Source of the DNA: Mugil cephalus
Lineage: Eukaryota > Chordata > Actinopteri > Mugiliformes > Mugilidae
Reading direction: 5' to 3'
Length of the DNA stretch: 64,000 nucleotides
Assembly (NCBI RefSeq): GCF_022458985.1
Contig: NC_061771.1
Span: 23,013,501-23,077,500 of the forward strand
Shown: positions 24,851 to 37,128 of the stretch, one piece after another
Layout: each line of letters opens with the position of its first letter
How positions within the stretch are numbered: the stretch's first letter is position 1
Notes under the pieces: generated by a model
What the model saw: only the letters and a program-made list of their open reading frames with translations
Database searches by the model: none
What the model was told of the DNA's origin: nothing
Made by a program: the position numbers and the translations under genes

Positions 24851-26005
24851 GTAATAATAAAAAGTCATTTAAAAGATTGAAAGGAGAAGATTGTTTCACC
24901 ATAATAATGGGATAATGGGATGATTAGATAAACTCAGACAGAGGACACGAAGAGCCAGTATCGAGCGCACACCACATCGTGGTAAAGTCTCATGGTGACA
25001 GGACCCAGTACATTCTGGATCAAACTAAAAAATATTGTTGAATAACTTTCTGTTCGTGTGACCCCATTTGCAGTTGTTTCAAAGTGTGGCATCATTTTTT
25101 ACTTGGCTTTGAGCTGTCGGAGCAACGCCGCTCTGTTTTCATTGGGAATCGTGGTTAAATGGACGATGTTTGGGTTGAGCATGATAAAGAGACAACATTA
25201 TTCTTAATTTGGTGTCACATCATTAAGAAATTTGAATTAAAGACTGAGCCGAGACACAGCCTGCATCTGCAAACTGATAAAACATCCATGATTTCTGTTT
25301 TCAAGTTGTTGTTTTTATCACAGATACCTTTTATGATATGTGAAATTAAAGCCTGCTCCATATGGAAGTATCCCATACCCTCCGGCGCTGTGTGTTTCTA
25401 TCTGTAAACCAGGAATCAATAATTTTGGTGCCTGAAATCTTTATTTGTCTATGCTTTAGGACTTTGTTGAAAGAGACAATCATTCTCTGATGATGAAAAA
25501 CATCCAAGCCCAACTAAACCTTATCTGACGACCTCGCAACATCCCTCATCATCCCGTCAATGAGCCTTAATCCATAGCCACAATGAAATGTGCCACAATG
25601 TCCCTCCCATAATGACTCTACAGCCTCCTTGGAGCCAAATATGTTTAATATTAATAACAATAAAATAGAATATACAATTATAGATACATTAATAACAAAA
25701 AATATTGCTGTACATATTTTCAGTTTCCACACAACCCACACAAATACTGACACACACACTGAGGGTGGTGGTGGTGTGTGTACGTGTTTTTGTGTGTGTG
25801 TGCACTTGTACAACTATCGTTCCGAGAACCAGTTTAAGTTTTATACCATCAGATTGAGGACATTTGTGCAAAGTGAGGACATTATGGCCAGTCCTCACTT
25901 TTTGACTGTTTAGGGTAAAGGTTACAATTAGGTTATGGTTATGGTTAGGGTAAGAGGCTAGGGAATGCATTATGCCAATGAGTGTTCTCACAAAGATGGC
26001 CATAC
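24500..26005. other. Non-coding stretch with simple repeats
   Basis: Holds an ACT/ATT-rich run near 24,565-24,605, an AAT repeat near 24,813-24,860 and otherwise unique AT-rich sequence. No gene seen. Confidence 0.6.
24813..24861 (+). repeat. (AAT)n microsatellite
   Basis: About 16 units of AAT with one AGT interruption. Confidence 0.9.
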
Positions 26006-26009
26006 AAGA

Positions 26010-26010
<1 letters not shown>

Positions 26011-26069
<59 letters not shown>
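26011..26069 (+). repeat. (TG)n microsatellite
   Basis: Uninterrupted run of about 29 TG units. Confidence 0.95.
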
Positions 26070-26071
<2 letters not shown>

Positions 26072-26130
26072 AGGACTTCACTTTTCCTGGTTTCCTTTCC
26101 TGTCATAGGTGGCAGACATTGTAGCTTCAA

Positions 26131-27447
26131 TCACTTTCTTGGAGGGTACATACTTGTGGCCAGGGCTGGTGCATAAAAAGCAGTATTACCCATACTCATT
26201 CTGTTTTCTGTAAGGATCTTGCTCACCATGCTGAATGACCTGCCTGAGCTTGCATTGCTGTGAGGGATGCAGAGCACTGCCTTCATCAGTGATGCCAGAT
26301 TTATAAACCTCTCCTCTTCCTCTAGAAGGTAGCTGAACTTGCCAACTCTCTCTGCCTGTAGGAGATCCTTGCTTGCTATAACTTGATACTCCACCAAATC
26401 TTCTCTCAGCTTATCTGCTTCCTTGATTAACTCACAATACAAAACATTATCTTACATGTTGCTGGAGCACTAGGTCCCTGAACATTTGGGAGTCTATGGG
26501 GAATATTATCATCATTTTCCCCACAGTTGCTGCATAGAAGGCCCTCAAGACCCATGACCTACAGCATAGGTATTCAACAGGGGGTCCATGACCCCCAGGT
26601 GGTCTGTGGAGGTACTGCACGGGCGTTGCAAAATCTTTGATTGATTGACATTTTGACATATTTTTTTCCCCCCATAAATTAAATTTTTTTAAATACACAT
26701 TAACACGAATCCAACATATTATATGTAAAAAAAATAAAATAATATTTGAACCTGCAAATTATTTGAATAGCTTAATATTGAATGCAAAATGATGATAATA
26801 ATAATAGCATTAATTTAATAATAGAACACATATAGTAGGTAGGGGGTCCATACTTAATCTCTCATCAGTTTAGGGTCCTCGGCCAGAAAGTCATTGAAGA
26901 TCTCTGAACTAAAGACAATTAAACAGGTCAGCATGTAATTTTGAATTTTATAAAGACATGTGATAGAATCATAATGATCTTCTCATAAAGACCACTCTGC
27001 GGTGTCTCCCCCTGTAAAGAGGTCTTCATCTGTCAGTTGATTTTTCCACCCATAGTCCACCTTTCTGTGTGATGTCCACAAAACGAGAGAAGAAATCATG
27101 AAAATACTTATTATCCAGCCAAATATTATCCACCTGAAAGGCGGTGTTGAATACAGCTGGAGGTCGACACTGAGAAACATGAAGCAGACTTTCATCTCTG
27201 GGTCACGAAGATGATTTTCCAGGTCATGGACTTTTCCATTCTTTTCTACATCATTGTGGCTTTCAAAATATGGTTGCAGAGCTGCCCACTGGTTCAGTAC
27301 TCTTTGAATGCACATGAGGAGGCTGAGGCATCTGGTGGAGCAGAACCTCAGGAGCTTGCAAGTCCACAAACTCTTTGGGCACCTCACATCGCTTTGCACT
27401 AAAAAATGCTGTACTGATGAAGTTGGAGTATTGTGTTGGTGTTCCAT
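26131..27447 (-). pseudogene. hAT-like transposase relic
   Basis: The minus-strand fragment 27447-26983 contains CSTRCLSLLMC, NQWAALQPYF and DPEMKVCFMF, in the order typical of the middle of hAT-family transposases. The fragment 26442-26131 contains FINLASLMKAVL, IPHSNASSGRSFS and ILTENRMSMGN, which matches the conserved C-terminal dimerisation region of that superfamily. Frames are interrupted and a MITE sits between the two parts (about 26,565-26,890), so the copy is dead. Known: these enzymes move DNA by cut and paste. Domestication is unlikely given the stops. Confidence 0.75.
26565..26890. mobile_element. MITE inserted in the hAT relic
   Basis: Shares long similarity with 56,236-56,714 (phrases gggggtccatgac, gaatccaacatatt, gcttaatattgaatgc, acacatatagtag) and has related inverted ends (ggtattcaaca and attgaagatc). 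Confidence 0.65.
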
Positions 27448-27449
27448 GA

Positions 27450-28670
27450 CGTCATATTATCCTTTAATTAAGTCAAATCTGCATCTTATAAGTAGCAAAT
27501 ACATTTGTGGGAGAAAAGGTAGATTATTTCCATCTGAAATAAAGGGAGGAGTAAGGGTAATGAAGCATTTTGGATAATTGTGCAGATTATTTCTTTCAAA
27601 CCACTGGACTAAAAATAAAGATTAGATGTTTGGGAACAGGATCATTTGTCTTACATTAACTTGCTGTCAGATCTTGTCTTGTGGTCTTTTTGTTTTATTA
27701 CATGTGTGAAATGTCTCCACTAGAGGTCAGGAGACTTTTGACAGAAGCTGCTGCTGACTTTACTGGCATTTGAATCTGTGTAAGACACCACAAACTGTTG
27801 TTGTTATCTGTGTGCTAATGGCTCACATTCACGACACACAGAAAGAGCATGCACAACCATAACCAAACAGATGGCATCACTGCTTCTTCTTACATGATGC
27901 GAGCACAAGTATAGCACAGTGTACAGTACAATTTGAACACACATATTCATTGAACTTCTTCAGAGTAGCCATTGTTCGCCTTGATGTGTTTTTAAGTACT
28001 GAGCTGATCTCTGCATTCACACGAGAGGCTGATCGGTGTGGTTTTCCTGTCTGCCCTACTGATCGCTGCATGGGCCACATGATGTGGTTAAGGATGACTT
28101 AACTGTCAACTCTGTATTTTCTCATAACTTCATAACTTCTGTGGAGAGATCTGTCCATTGAAAACATATTTTACCTCAACGTTTTTTCAGGTCAAGGACC
28201 CCCAAATTGATGGAGAGATTAAGTAGGGGTTCCCCTACCTACTATATGTGTTCTACATTAAACTTGGTCTAGTGCTATTTATAAATATACATACAGGAAG
28301 TTAAGACTGACAACTCTAGTGTCGCATTGTGTGTGAAATGGTCTGAAGGAGTTAAGGGCTGTACTAAAATATGTTGGGTTCATGTTAATGTGTATTTAAA
28401 AAAAATCAAATTTGGGCGGGAAAATGTATCTATATATATATAGTCTTGTTTATTTTCTTTTTTTTTTTATAAATCATTTATTTAAGTGGTTCATTAAAAA
28501 TGTATGTACACTGCAATGGGAGCTGTGTAAGGAGAATCAAAAGTCTCTGAAGAGTCTGAAAAGATGCACATCTGAGAAGCAAGTGTGGGTCATTTGTGAT
28601 CTTACAGTAACTTTACACGAAGAAGCTAAATGACAGAGGGAAGACTAAGAATACGACTCATTTGAACCCC
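27450..28670. other. Spacer between hAT relic and U7; shared with 54,290-54,800
   Basis: 27,670-28,130 is similar to 54,290-54,800 (cttgtggtctttttg, ctccactagaggtcagg, gtggttttcctgtctgc), showing that U7 and U11 come from one older duplication. A MITE fragment lies at about 28,195-28,290. No gene seen. Confidence 0.55.
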
Positions 28671-28678
28671 CCTTTCAC

Positions 28679-31417
28679 TCAACACATACTAGGGGTGTAA
28701 TATATGCTGGAGTCTAAACTCTGGGGTTTCCTCTTCTTTGATCTCTGTGATGGCTGACGGATTTCCACGGCGGCATAACACACGTCTTCACCCTGAGATT
28801 TAATGATTGTTGTTTAGTGTCATGACCATGTAGTTGGTATATCGAGACAGAGACTGTATTTGTGAAATATGGACTTCTATTATTACCTCTTTGTCTTGGT
28901 GTTGGCTGTCATATCTTGCCTCGTGACCTTGTGGTGTTATTGCTGCAGCGATTTTTGGACATTAAATATTGAATAGACATTTGGAGAGCAAGCTGAGGTT
29001 TGAAAACACAAAGAATCACAGAGATACAAGACGAAGAAGGGAAGTGTCAAATACATGACAGCAGGTACCTGATTTCCTGCAAAACCGGTGAACCACGAAA
29101 CCAGACAAGAGAACGGAGAGAACAGCACCAGCTGGACACAGACAGAAGAGCAGCTTCCAGCACTGACCACAGTCTTCTCGAGTCTCATCGGCATCATGGT
29201 GAGGCTCACTGGGTTCTGGATCTAAGACAGAGTTACATTGATTGGCTTCGTTAGTGCTTCTTTGTGCATATTCTCAGTGAAATCAAACCCAGATGAATTG
29301 CTATCTCAAAGTGATGGAGGGGTTTGTGCCTCCGAGTGATCCTGGAGGCTATGTTGTTGGGGGCAAAACCCTCTGGGAAGGTCTTCCAAGGCAAATTGGT
29401 CTCAGGGGAAGGGCCATACCAAGAGCAATGCATAGACCCTGATAGACTGGCAAAAGAGTAGTTATAATAAATCACAATGAAAAGGGAAACCTTACGAGAC
29501 AGTGTATGGTGGATAGGCTTTCCTCCATTTCTGCATGGCTTGTTACAGCCCGAACATGGATCCACTTCCCTGTGGACCCACCACCTGAAGGAAAATGACT
29601 TAAACCGTGTACCACGGGAAGTTCTGTGTACTAACTCAAGCCTTTTTCCAATAGGTGCAGGACTCTGCCCCAGTCCAGTTTACAGTCTTCATGAACAAGA
29701 TCTCAAGGCAAAGCCAGGAATAGGACGGTGTCATTATTGTGTCTTTGCTTTTTGCAGATGATATAGTACTGTTGGCTTCTCAGTTTGCGAGTTTCAGCAC
29801 AGAATAGGAAGGTTTGTAAAAGAGCGTGAAGGGGCCAGGATGTGAGTCAGCGACTTCAAGTCCAAAGCTACCCCAAGAACGGTACATTGTTCTGCTCTAC
29901 AAGAGAGAACAAACAAGAGAAATAGAAAACAAAAAACTACGATAGCTGCCTCACAATTGTACACCACCAATGTCTGTCTTCATAGACTCAAATAATATAT
30001 TGTATATAGTGAATAGAGTTATTATTATGGGTTTTGCTGAACAACATAATGTCACAGTGAGGTTGACCATTAACATTTGGGGTATAAAATATATTCACTT
30101 TTTTTTTCTGATTGTGTTACGATTAGAATTTGAATTCTTGAGTGAGTGACCTTTGACCACCTCATATTAAATCAGTTCATCTTTGAGTCAAAGTGGATGT
30201 CTGTATTCAATTCAAAGCATAAAACATTTCCCGTGAAGCAGAAGAGTATAGGTTTTTAGTGGTGGAGGCGATAAACCAAAACAACACAGAGAGATCAGCA
30301 GTGTCCAGAACTGATCACCGTGACATTGTACTGCCACATAATTAAAAAGATTTTAAGGAGGATTTGTGGAGAACTGATTCTTCAACTGGGCATCTAAATG
30401 CATTATTTAAATCATAATCCTTGCTTCCAGGGGCATTACTTGGTATTTTTGGTGCAGTATTGGTCATGCATTATTGATAGAACATAGACGGTTCTGTTGC
30501 AACATGTCTATAAATGCTCAAAATCTCATTTGAATAACATCGCCGAATGTGAAAAATCTTAAAACATACAAAAAACACATAAAAAATTGATAGGGAGCAC
30601 ATAGAAAGATACTTTCACTCCAAGCAATCTCTAAATAAGTTATTTGAGAAATTAGTACTTTTATACTCATTCTAGACTTGATGAAGATAATTTTCAAAAC
30701 GTTTCACAGGTTGATGTTGGTTGAGAAATACAGAGGATGCTAGGTCGCAGAAATATGATGGCATGATGTTGCATTGACTTGATCTTTTATATAAGTGCAA
30801 ATAAATGCGTGAAAAAAATAAGTTTACTACTGTATGATGATCATATGTTGCCGTATTATATGTTGCCGTATATGGATAATACATACCAAAATACTTACCG
30901 ACTATAAGTCTTGTTGTGATGTTGCTGTATCTGTAAACATGTCTAGTAGTGATGTATTTTCCATCCTCCACAATCTCTTTTTGAGTTCCACAGTAGTAGA
31001 GACCTTCATCAGAATCAGTGACGTTCACGATCAGCAGGTCATAGGAATCAGTGGAACTGTTCTTCACAAATTCAAAGCCGGGAAGCTTAATGAAGTTTCT
31101 ATAAGCGTTGAACTGGCTTAAAAGAAGAGTAGGCTGGTTCTCATGGGAACAGTTCCTGAACCACATTGTGTAGGCTCCAAATGATTGCCTGCAGTCACAG
31201 TAGAGAGTAATGTTGTCTCCAGGTCTGGCTGTCACCTCCAGTGTTGGTACAGAAATCCAACCATGACTGCAGGAAACAACTCCTAGATGAGAAATATTTC
31301 AGCTGGTTACTGATCAGCAGAAAAACGCTGACACAGTTATGCAAGAATTCATTTCAAAATGACAATAATTTCAAACTTACCTGAGATAACAAACAGAGCA
31401 ATATGGAGTCCCTCCAT
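28679..31417 (-). CDS. U7: V-set immunoglobulin receptor with ITIM tail, mosaic
   Basis: Exons: 31417..31381 (leader MEGLHIALFVIS), 31282..30899 (V), 29215..29069 (membrane), 28942..28887 and 28792..28679 (tail). All GT-AG, phases 1-1-1-0, 245 residues. The V domain is nearly the same as that of U4 (SQFNAYRNFIKLPG, EDGKYITTRH). The leader, the membrane exon (EPSEPHHDADETRED, CGQCWKLLFCLCP, ending FCRKS) and the tail differ strongly from class 1. The tail carries VCYAAV, a strict ITIM, so SHP-type phosphatase recruitment is expected by analogy. The second motif is degenerate (SIYYTPSM). The intron between V and membrane exons holds a LINE fragment and a worn TM1-like exon. The V exon was probably copied from a class-1 gene. 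Confidence 0.72.
29251..29640. repeat. Repeat-like insert in U7 intron 2
   Basis: Sequence such as ccacttccctgtgga and cccaccacctg resembles fish LINE-derived DNA. It lies directly before the reverse-transcriptase fragment and is probably part of the same old insertion. No intact frame. Confidence 0.4.
29640..29925 (+). mobile_element. LINE reverse-transcriptase fragment
   Basis: In separate frames the plus strand reads FMNKISRQSQ and then SLLFADDIVLLASQ, the conserved catalytic ADD box of non-LTR reverse transcriptases, followed by sequence close to the usual downstream block (gtcagcgacttcaagtccaaag). It is short and frame-broken, so inactive. Confidence 0.75.
30221..30336 (-). pseudogene. 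Worn TM1-like exon in U7
   Basis: After acceptor gtggcag it reads in phase 1 VQCHGDQFWTLLISLCC and then a proline-rich stretch up to a stop. The WTLL core matches TM1 of U6, but the hydrophobic span is no longer convincing. Confidence 0.4.
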
Positions 31418-31516
31418 ATCTGACGATCCCCTGGAACTGAAAGACAGCCTCACAGGTCTTACTGACGGATGTTATGACTTACACACAATTTTCCATCAAA
31501 GGAAATCTTGCAGACG

Positions 31517-31521
31517 ATTGG
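31517..31521 (-). promoter_or_regulatory. CCAAT box of U7
   Basis: Plus-strand ATTGG, 100 bp from the start codon at 31417, although the surrounding sequence is diverged from class 1. Confidence 0.5.
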
Positions 31522-31529
31522 CTAGTGGA

Positions 31530-33420
31530 ATGGAACATTTTCTTTTGTGGTTTTTCTTTGTGTGCTATGCTTATCACAGTAGTGTGCAATGTTTAGCTTA
31601 GCTTCCACATTGCTGGATAGATGAAACTAAATTTATTGAAACTTTACAGAGAACCTCAAATAAAACCAATCACACTGCAAATCCTCGAACTGTGCAGTCT
31701 TGACTCAGCCCCCTTTTGCTTTCACCTGCAACATTACATACTTGAATATTCTGGTGCTTTGAAACCAAAACTCAACCATGACCTTCCTGTTAGACTTAGC
31801 TGTGAGAATTTCCCCATTATGTAAATGACATCACAAATCTTAACTGTACAACAAAAAGTAATTTTAATAAACTACATCTATTAAAAAGGTAAATAAATCG
31901 CTGTGCTGCTGTCAAATGAAAATCAACGTTCTTTTGTGCAGTTTCACGAAAGTTCTCATTTTGAATCATGGAGCAAGATCAGCTCAACAACTTTGCAAAG
32001 ACCAAAGAAAAAGTATCTTAGTATCAATGAGATTTAACAGACAGTGAAAAAATAAATTAAATAATAAATGAATATGATTTTATGTCGGTGGAGGAACTTT
32101 TCGATCATACATTTTCAGACATAAACTTTGTTATTTAGTAGAGTATAGTAAAATAAAATTACAGTTTTGTTTTGTTTTTTATTGGTTATTTAAGTTATGT
32201 ACGATGTTAAAATTCATGAGATGCATATATTCTAAGAAAATGAATACAATATGTATTTGGGGCTGTACATGGCTGTGCCATGACTCTTTAACCTCCCGAG
32301 ACCCTGAGGCCTCATATGGGGACATTAAATATTAAGTTTGTGGCAGCTTATTCTGCTTCATTTAAACCTGTTGTGCTCATAAATGGACACTTTAGTCTGG
32401 CATCCAATGGCAGCAAAGGGTCAAAACACAAGTCACGGTAAGAACATGAATGTGGGCGGATTCATTCTGCAGATGATCATGGGACAAAAGTGGACAAGGA
32501 CCAAAACCTCATTCAGTTTTAAAACTTATTTATTTAAGCTCATTAGTCAAAGATTGGTCAAAGATGATGCTGAGTTTTTATACTTCTTAGGTCCTACTAA
32601 TCCCAAATGTCTTGGAGAAATTAAATATGCATAACATACTAAAGCTCAGGTTTCAGGAGGTTGACTAGTCGTTGATCACATGACAATAACAACATGGACC
32701 TTAAACTAGCAGCGGTTCATCAAGTGTATAGAAATACTTCACTAAAGATGAAGGCCATTCTACAGTGACATGCAGAATAGGCAAGTCAGTCCTGTAATAC
32801 AACAAAAGTACAACTGGAATGCACCACATCTGAAAAGGCATCCGCTAGTGCTAACAGACGCTAACAGACACTAACAGAGGAACGGCCCAAATCCTCTCTA
32901 CAGCAGTCACAACTTCCCCTACGGTAACAAACAGAAAGAGGCTGTGAATCAACAATTTGCTGGTAAATTTCATGTCAAAGTTATGAGACCTTCATCTACT
33001 ACACACAGAAAAGGCTTCATACCACATTTTTATTACACTACACAATACACCCTAAACATGACACTATCCTGTCTTACAACACACAGTGAAGTACTATAAA
33101 ATACTATATTTATATAAGCTAAACTACTGATTAGCATGTGTGCTCATGTCATTTTTTTGTCCTTGACGTCAGTTAATGCACCATGCCAGAGATGGAAGTT
33201 GGTAGAGCTGAGAGTTTGCCGAGCGAGAGATGCAATGTAGAAGAATCCGACTGACGGTGTTTATGATGTTGATGTGGACTTGGCAGAAAAGCCTCCGTAG
33301 TTTCCGTCATGTGAGACATTACAGTATGTACTCAGGTCAAAAAAGTAGATCTCACTGTTGCAAAGCATTCATTTCTGCTGTGTTCCCGGGCCAAGACTGT
33401 ACTTAGTTCTTCCATATCCA
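31530..33420. other. Spacer between U7 and U8
   Basis: AT-rich, no gene seen. From about 32,450 it matches 39,835 and 47,520 onward (ggattcattctgcagatgatc), which marks the left edge of the class-2 duplicon. A possible inverted-terminal element, aacctcc to ggaggtt, spans 32,290-32,662. Confidence 0.55.
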
Positions 33421-33427
33421 ATATGGA

Positions 33428-33433
33428 TTTATT
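33428..33433 (-). terminator. Candidate polyadenylation signal of U8
   Basis: AATAAA on the minus strand, about 235 bp beyond the stop codon, conserved in U9 and U10. Confidence 0.4.
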
Positions 33434-33667
33434 GATATATTTACTGGAGAAATTATTGAAAAGATGTGTTCTTGTGGTGATATACCAGCTTTGTCTGTAG
33501 GCACTGTATGGAACAATGTGCTTGCTTGTTCATTTTGAAAAGCATTTTCAGCGGGCTGAGCTACAGTATAAGCTGCAGATTGTTGATCAGATTTAAATGT
33601 CTATTGTACAACTCATCTTATCTAACATACAGTACTGTCATAAATCCATTTCATGTGCCACAGGCTT

Positions 33668-35168
33668 CTACATCCTAGAAGTGTTGACGGCAGAATATGT
33701 GCTGAAGTCAGAACTCTGTCTTTTATTCTTTGGTCTCTGTGATGGCTGACGGATTTCCAGCGCGGCATAACACACGTCTTCACCCTAAGATCAGACAGTT
33801 GTTAGAATCGTCATCAAGTTTTCCTGGTAACATTATTCCATTATTCCATTATAACCCTCCGTGCAGTAAATTACCTGATTCAGTCTTGTTTGACCAGTAT
33901 CAGCATTTTGCTCATTAACCTGATGGTCTTTGGCTGTAGAAATGAATGAAGCACCATTACAGTAGGAAGCCAAAATTATGAATAAAATATTGTGTATTAG
34001 CAAAAGTAGTAACCTCTTTTCCTACAGAAGTGATAAACCAGCAGAGAGGAGAGAAATGAGGAGACACCAGCGCAAACTGGACACAGTGAGTACAGCAGCA
34101 TCCAGCACATACAACATTCTGAAGGAGCAGTATGAGGACGAGGATCACTGGAGTCTGGATCAAACACAGAATTGTCTCAATAAGGTTGATTTAAACTTTG
34201 AATATATACAACTGACAATGAAATCTTATTTTTTGACATAATAAAGTTGCAAATGGCATTTGCATTTTCAGCCTTGACATTAAACAATATTCATAAACCA
34301 CTGAAATACTTTCTTGATGTAAGATTACTGAATTTTCAGCATATAATATTAATCAAGGAGTTAGGAGCTTGTTCAAATCTCAGCTATGACAAGTACAGAT
34401 CTGTGACCGTAAGTTCCCAGTCCCATACTTTACCATTATTTACCATGAAAAGCACGTAAAATAATCTCAAAAACTACAACACATTAAAATTGTAGGTATA
34501 AAACTTCACATTTCTATCTGGTATAAACTGTAAACAATGTGTTTGCATCGTATAGGCACCATTTACATAAGTGATCACATACCTCAGAACTGCTTTCTGA
34601 CATCAACATGGATATAAATCACTCACCTAATATGAGTTTTGTCTTGATGTTGCCGTGTGTGTAAATATGTCTACTAATGATGTATTCTTTTTCCTCCACA
34701 ACTGGTTTTTCAGTTCCACAGTAGTAGAGACCTTCATCCGAATCAGTGACGTTGGTGATCAGCAGGTCATAGGAATCAGTGGAAACGTTCTTCACAAATT
34801 CGAAATGGGTGTCAGTCCACTCATAATAATCTTTTACTCTTAGAACAAGAGTAGGCTGGTTCTCGTGGGAACAGTTCCTGAACCACACTATGTATACTCC
34901 AGATTGTCTGCAGTCACAGTAGAGAGTGACGTTGTCTCCAGGTCTGACTTTCACCTTCAGTGTTGGTACAGAAATCCAACCATGACTGGAGGAAACAACT
35001 CCTAGAAGACAAAAAAGAACATGTGACCAAAAATTAAAGCTAAATAACATTTTATCAGGTTACAACTCGGCAGAATAATTTTCTAATGTGTGTCGACTAT
35101 TGCAATTTAAATGTTTAAAAGCTAAACTAACCTGAGAGAGCAACGAGAATAATCCACAGTCCGTCCAT
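33668..35168 (-). CDS. U8: class-2 V-set immunoglobulin receptor with two ITIMs
   Basis: Exons: 35168..35132 (leader MDGLWIILVALS), 35001..34627 (V), 34154..34014 (membrane), 33933..33875 and 33784..33668 (tail); 242 residues. The V domain (about residues 13-137) has a short CDR2-like region, RVKDYYEWTDTHFEF. The connecting peptide starts DSSDPRPH; the span contains CWMLLYSLCPVCAG and ends HFCRKR, a basic stop-transfer. The tail begins AKDHQVNEQ and holds VCYAALEI and STYSAV, both fitting the ITIM pattern, so inhibitory signalling is the best inference. The gene is compact (1.5 kb) and has no TM1 exon. Known: paired ITIM tails recruit SHP phosphatases. Confidence 0.8.
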
Positions 35169-35267
35169 GTCTGACGATGAACCGGGGCTGAAAGGCAGCT
35201 TCACACGTCCTTCTCACACAAGTTATGATTTACACACTATTTTCCATCAATGGCAAGCTAGCTGGTG

Positions 35268-35272
35268 ATTGG
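35268..35272 (-). promoter_or_regulatory. CCAAT box of U8
   Basis: Plus-strand ATTGG, 100 bp from the start codon at 35168. Confidence 0.5.
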
Positions 35273-35572
35273 CTAGTCGAATGGAACATTTTCTTCTGTG
35301 GTTAATTTGTGTGCACGTGTTGGTTTTTTGCACTGATGTACAGATACAACTGGTGTGTTTTTTTTTTTTTTGTTTTTTGTTTTTCAGAAGAAATGTCACG
35401 ATGGGCGTCAGATGAAACCAGCTGCACTACAAAGACCTATCGCCAATGCTTGGACTGGAGTCAAGAATAGATTTTCGTTTGGTCTGAGCCAGATCACGGT
35501 GTTACAGTTAAGAACGGGGCATGCAGTTTAATGTCTATTTATGTAGATGGAGATAACATCATATAACATCAT

Positions 35573-36062
35573 ATACACTATATTAACAAAAGTATCATCT
35601 GCCTTTACACCTATATCAACATAGGAAGTGCATTTGTGAGGACAGACAGACACTGATATTTGACAAGAAGGCCTGGCTCACAGTCTTCACTCTAATTCAT
35701 CCCAAAGGTGTTCTACTGGGTTGAGGTCAGGACTCTGTCAGTCAAGTTCTTCTACACTAAACTCGCTCATTCACGTCTTTATGGACTTTTCTTTGTACAC
35801 TGGTGCACAGTCATGTTGGAACAGGAAAGGGCCACGCCCAAAAAATTCCCACAAAGCTGGGAGCACGGATTATCCAAAAACGTTTGGTGTGCTGAAGCTT
35901 TCAGAGTCCCTGTCACTGGAATTAAGGGGTCAAGCTCAGCTCCTGAAAAACAAGCTCACACCATAATCCTCCCTCCACCAAACTTCATACTTGACGCAAT
36001 GCAGCCAGCCAAGTACCGTTCTCCTGGCAACGGCCAATTCATCAATGAGATTATCAGATTGA
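35573..36062 (-). mobile_element. Tc1-like transposon relic, truncated (U8 duplicon)
   Basis: Starts with the terminal sequence tacactatattaacaaaag and matches the longer copy at 42,903. It stops abruptly at 36,062, where sequence found at 44,731 in the next duplicon begins. This copy has thus lost about 1.3 kb. Confidence 0.7.
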
Positions 36063-36156
36063 CCTAATTTAAACTGTGGTTCATGCAGAGCAGCCATACC
36101 AGCACATGAAACTGGAGCTGACACAAGACGAGCTCTACACACATTTTCACCTCAGT

Positions 36157-36508
36157 TATACACTGATCAGGCATAATGTGGCTCAGGCTTGTTTCAGTGC
36201 ATCTCATAGATATGTGATTGGGATCTGATGAATTTGGAGGCCAGGTCAACACCTTGTGCTGTTTTTCATGTTATTTTTGTTGTTGTTCCTCAACTGTTTT
36301 TTTTGTGCATGTATCTGTGTCAGACTGCATCCTGCTACATCCTGAGTGTCAATGCCCTGCGGTGGGGGTGTCTGGTACGGTCTGGGTGGGTGGTACATGT
36401 AACATCCACATGAATGCGAAGGTTCAAAAGTTTCCCAGCAGAACATTGCAACCCGGTGGTCATGTTATGTACTTCTTCTGTCACATTGTTACGCCTGATC
36501 TGTGTATA
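36157..36508. mobile_element. Inverted-repeat DNA element (U8 duplicon)
   Basis: Begins tatacactgatcaggcata and ends tacgcctgatctgtgtata, imperfect inverted copies of each other. Same family as 55,114-55,382. No coding capacity seen. Confidence 0.7.
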
Positions 36509-36568
36509 ACCATGTTATTTTGTTTTGTGCTATAACCACCCATATTTGTTACTCTAGTGTAACTTTAA

Positions 36569-37128
36569 CCCTCTGGAGTCCCAAATCACATGACCCATTT
36601 AAGACGATGTAGCAGTGAGACTCCATTTAAACTGTTGTAGAAAGTGCTAACTTCAACCTATATTCCAGTAAATTGTGCTGGTAGGGTAAGTAAAACTAGA
36701 CTTATTATAAATAATTTACGCCACACTTTTTCCTGAATATCGCCGTCACGTTGGTGCATGGTGAAAAGCAAAACACTAGCAAGCGGAGATCGCTAGCTAG
36801 CTTCACATGCTTGAAAAGTTGTGGGAAAAGTTGTGGGAGTGATGCCATATTCAGTGACTCCAGAGATTTGGGACTTTTAGATATGATTACTTATTGACAG
36901 TTTTATTGCATTCAAAGTTATAAAAATGTTTCAGTAGACATATTTGTGATTTTCACAGTGAAAAATCTAACTTTTTCCTACTCTGTTTGATTTTATGATT
37001 TTAGTGTGGTTTTAGGTCCAAGGTGTTACAAACAAGGCACTGTAAATCATTTTTAAGGTTAAATTTGAGGAAAAAGGCAAAACCAAAAGTAGTCAAAAAC
37101 GGCCAATTATACTCTGGACTCTGGAGGG
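36569..37128. mobile_element. piggyBac-like MITE (U8 duplicon)
   Basis: Flanked on both sides by TTAA, begins CCCTCTGGAGTCC and ends GGACTCTGGAGGG. TTAA target duplication with CCCT termini is the hallmark of piggyBac elements. About 560 bp, no transposase. Copies at 45,242 and 52,941. Confidence 0.75.

Noticed and set aside
25689-26130. Frames rich in TH repeats
   Set aside because: Translation of the TG/CA microsatellite.
29251-29565. 104-codon minus-strand frame in U7 intron
   Set aside because: Resembles LINE-derived repeat DNA and lies opposite to a reverse-transcriptase fragment; not a host gene.
36218-36535. 105-codon plus-strand frame repeated near 44,900 and 52,600
   Set aside because: It lies inside the inverted-repeat DNA element, differs by frameshifts between copies and has no domain.
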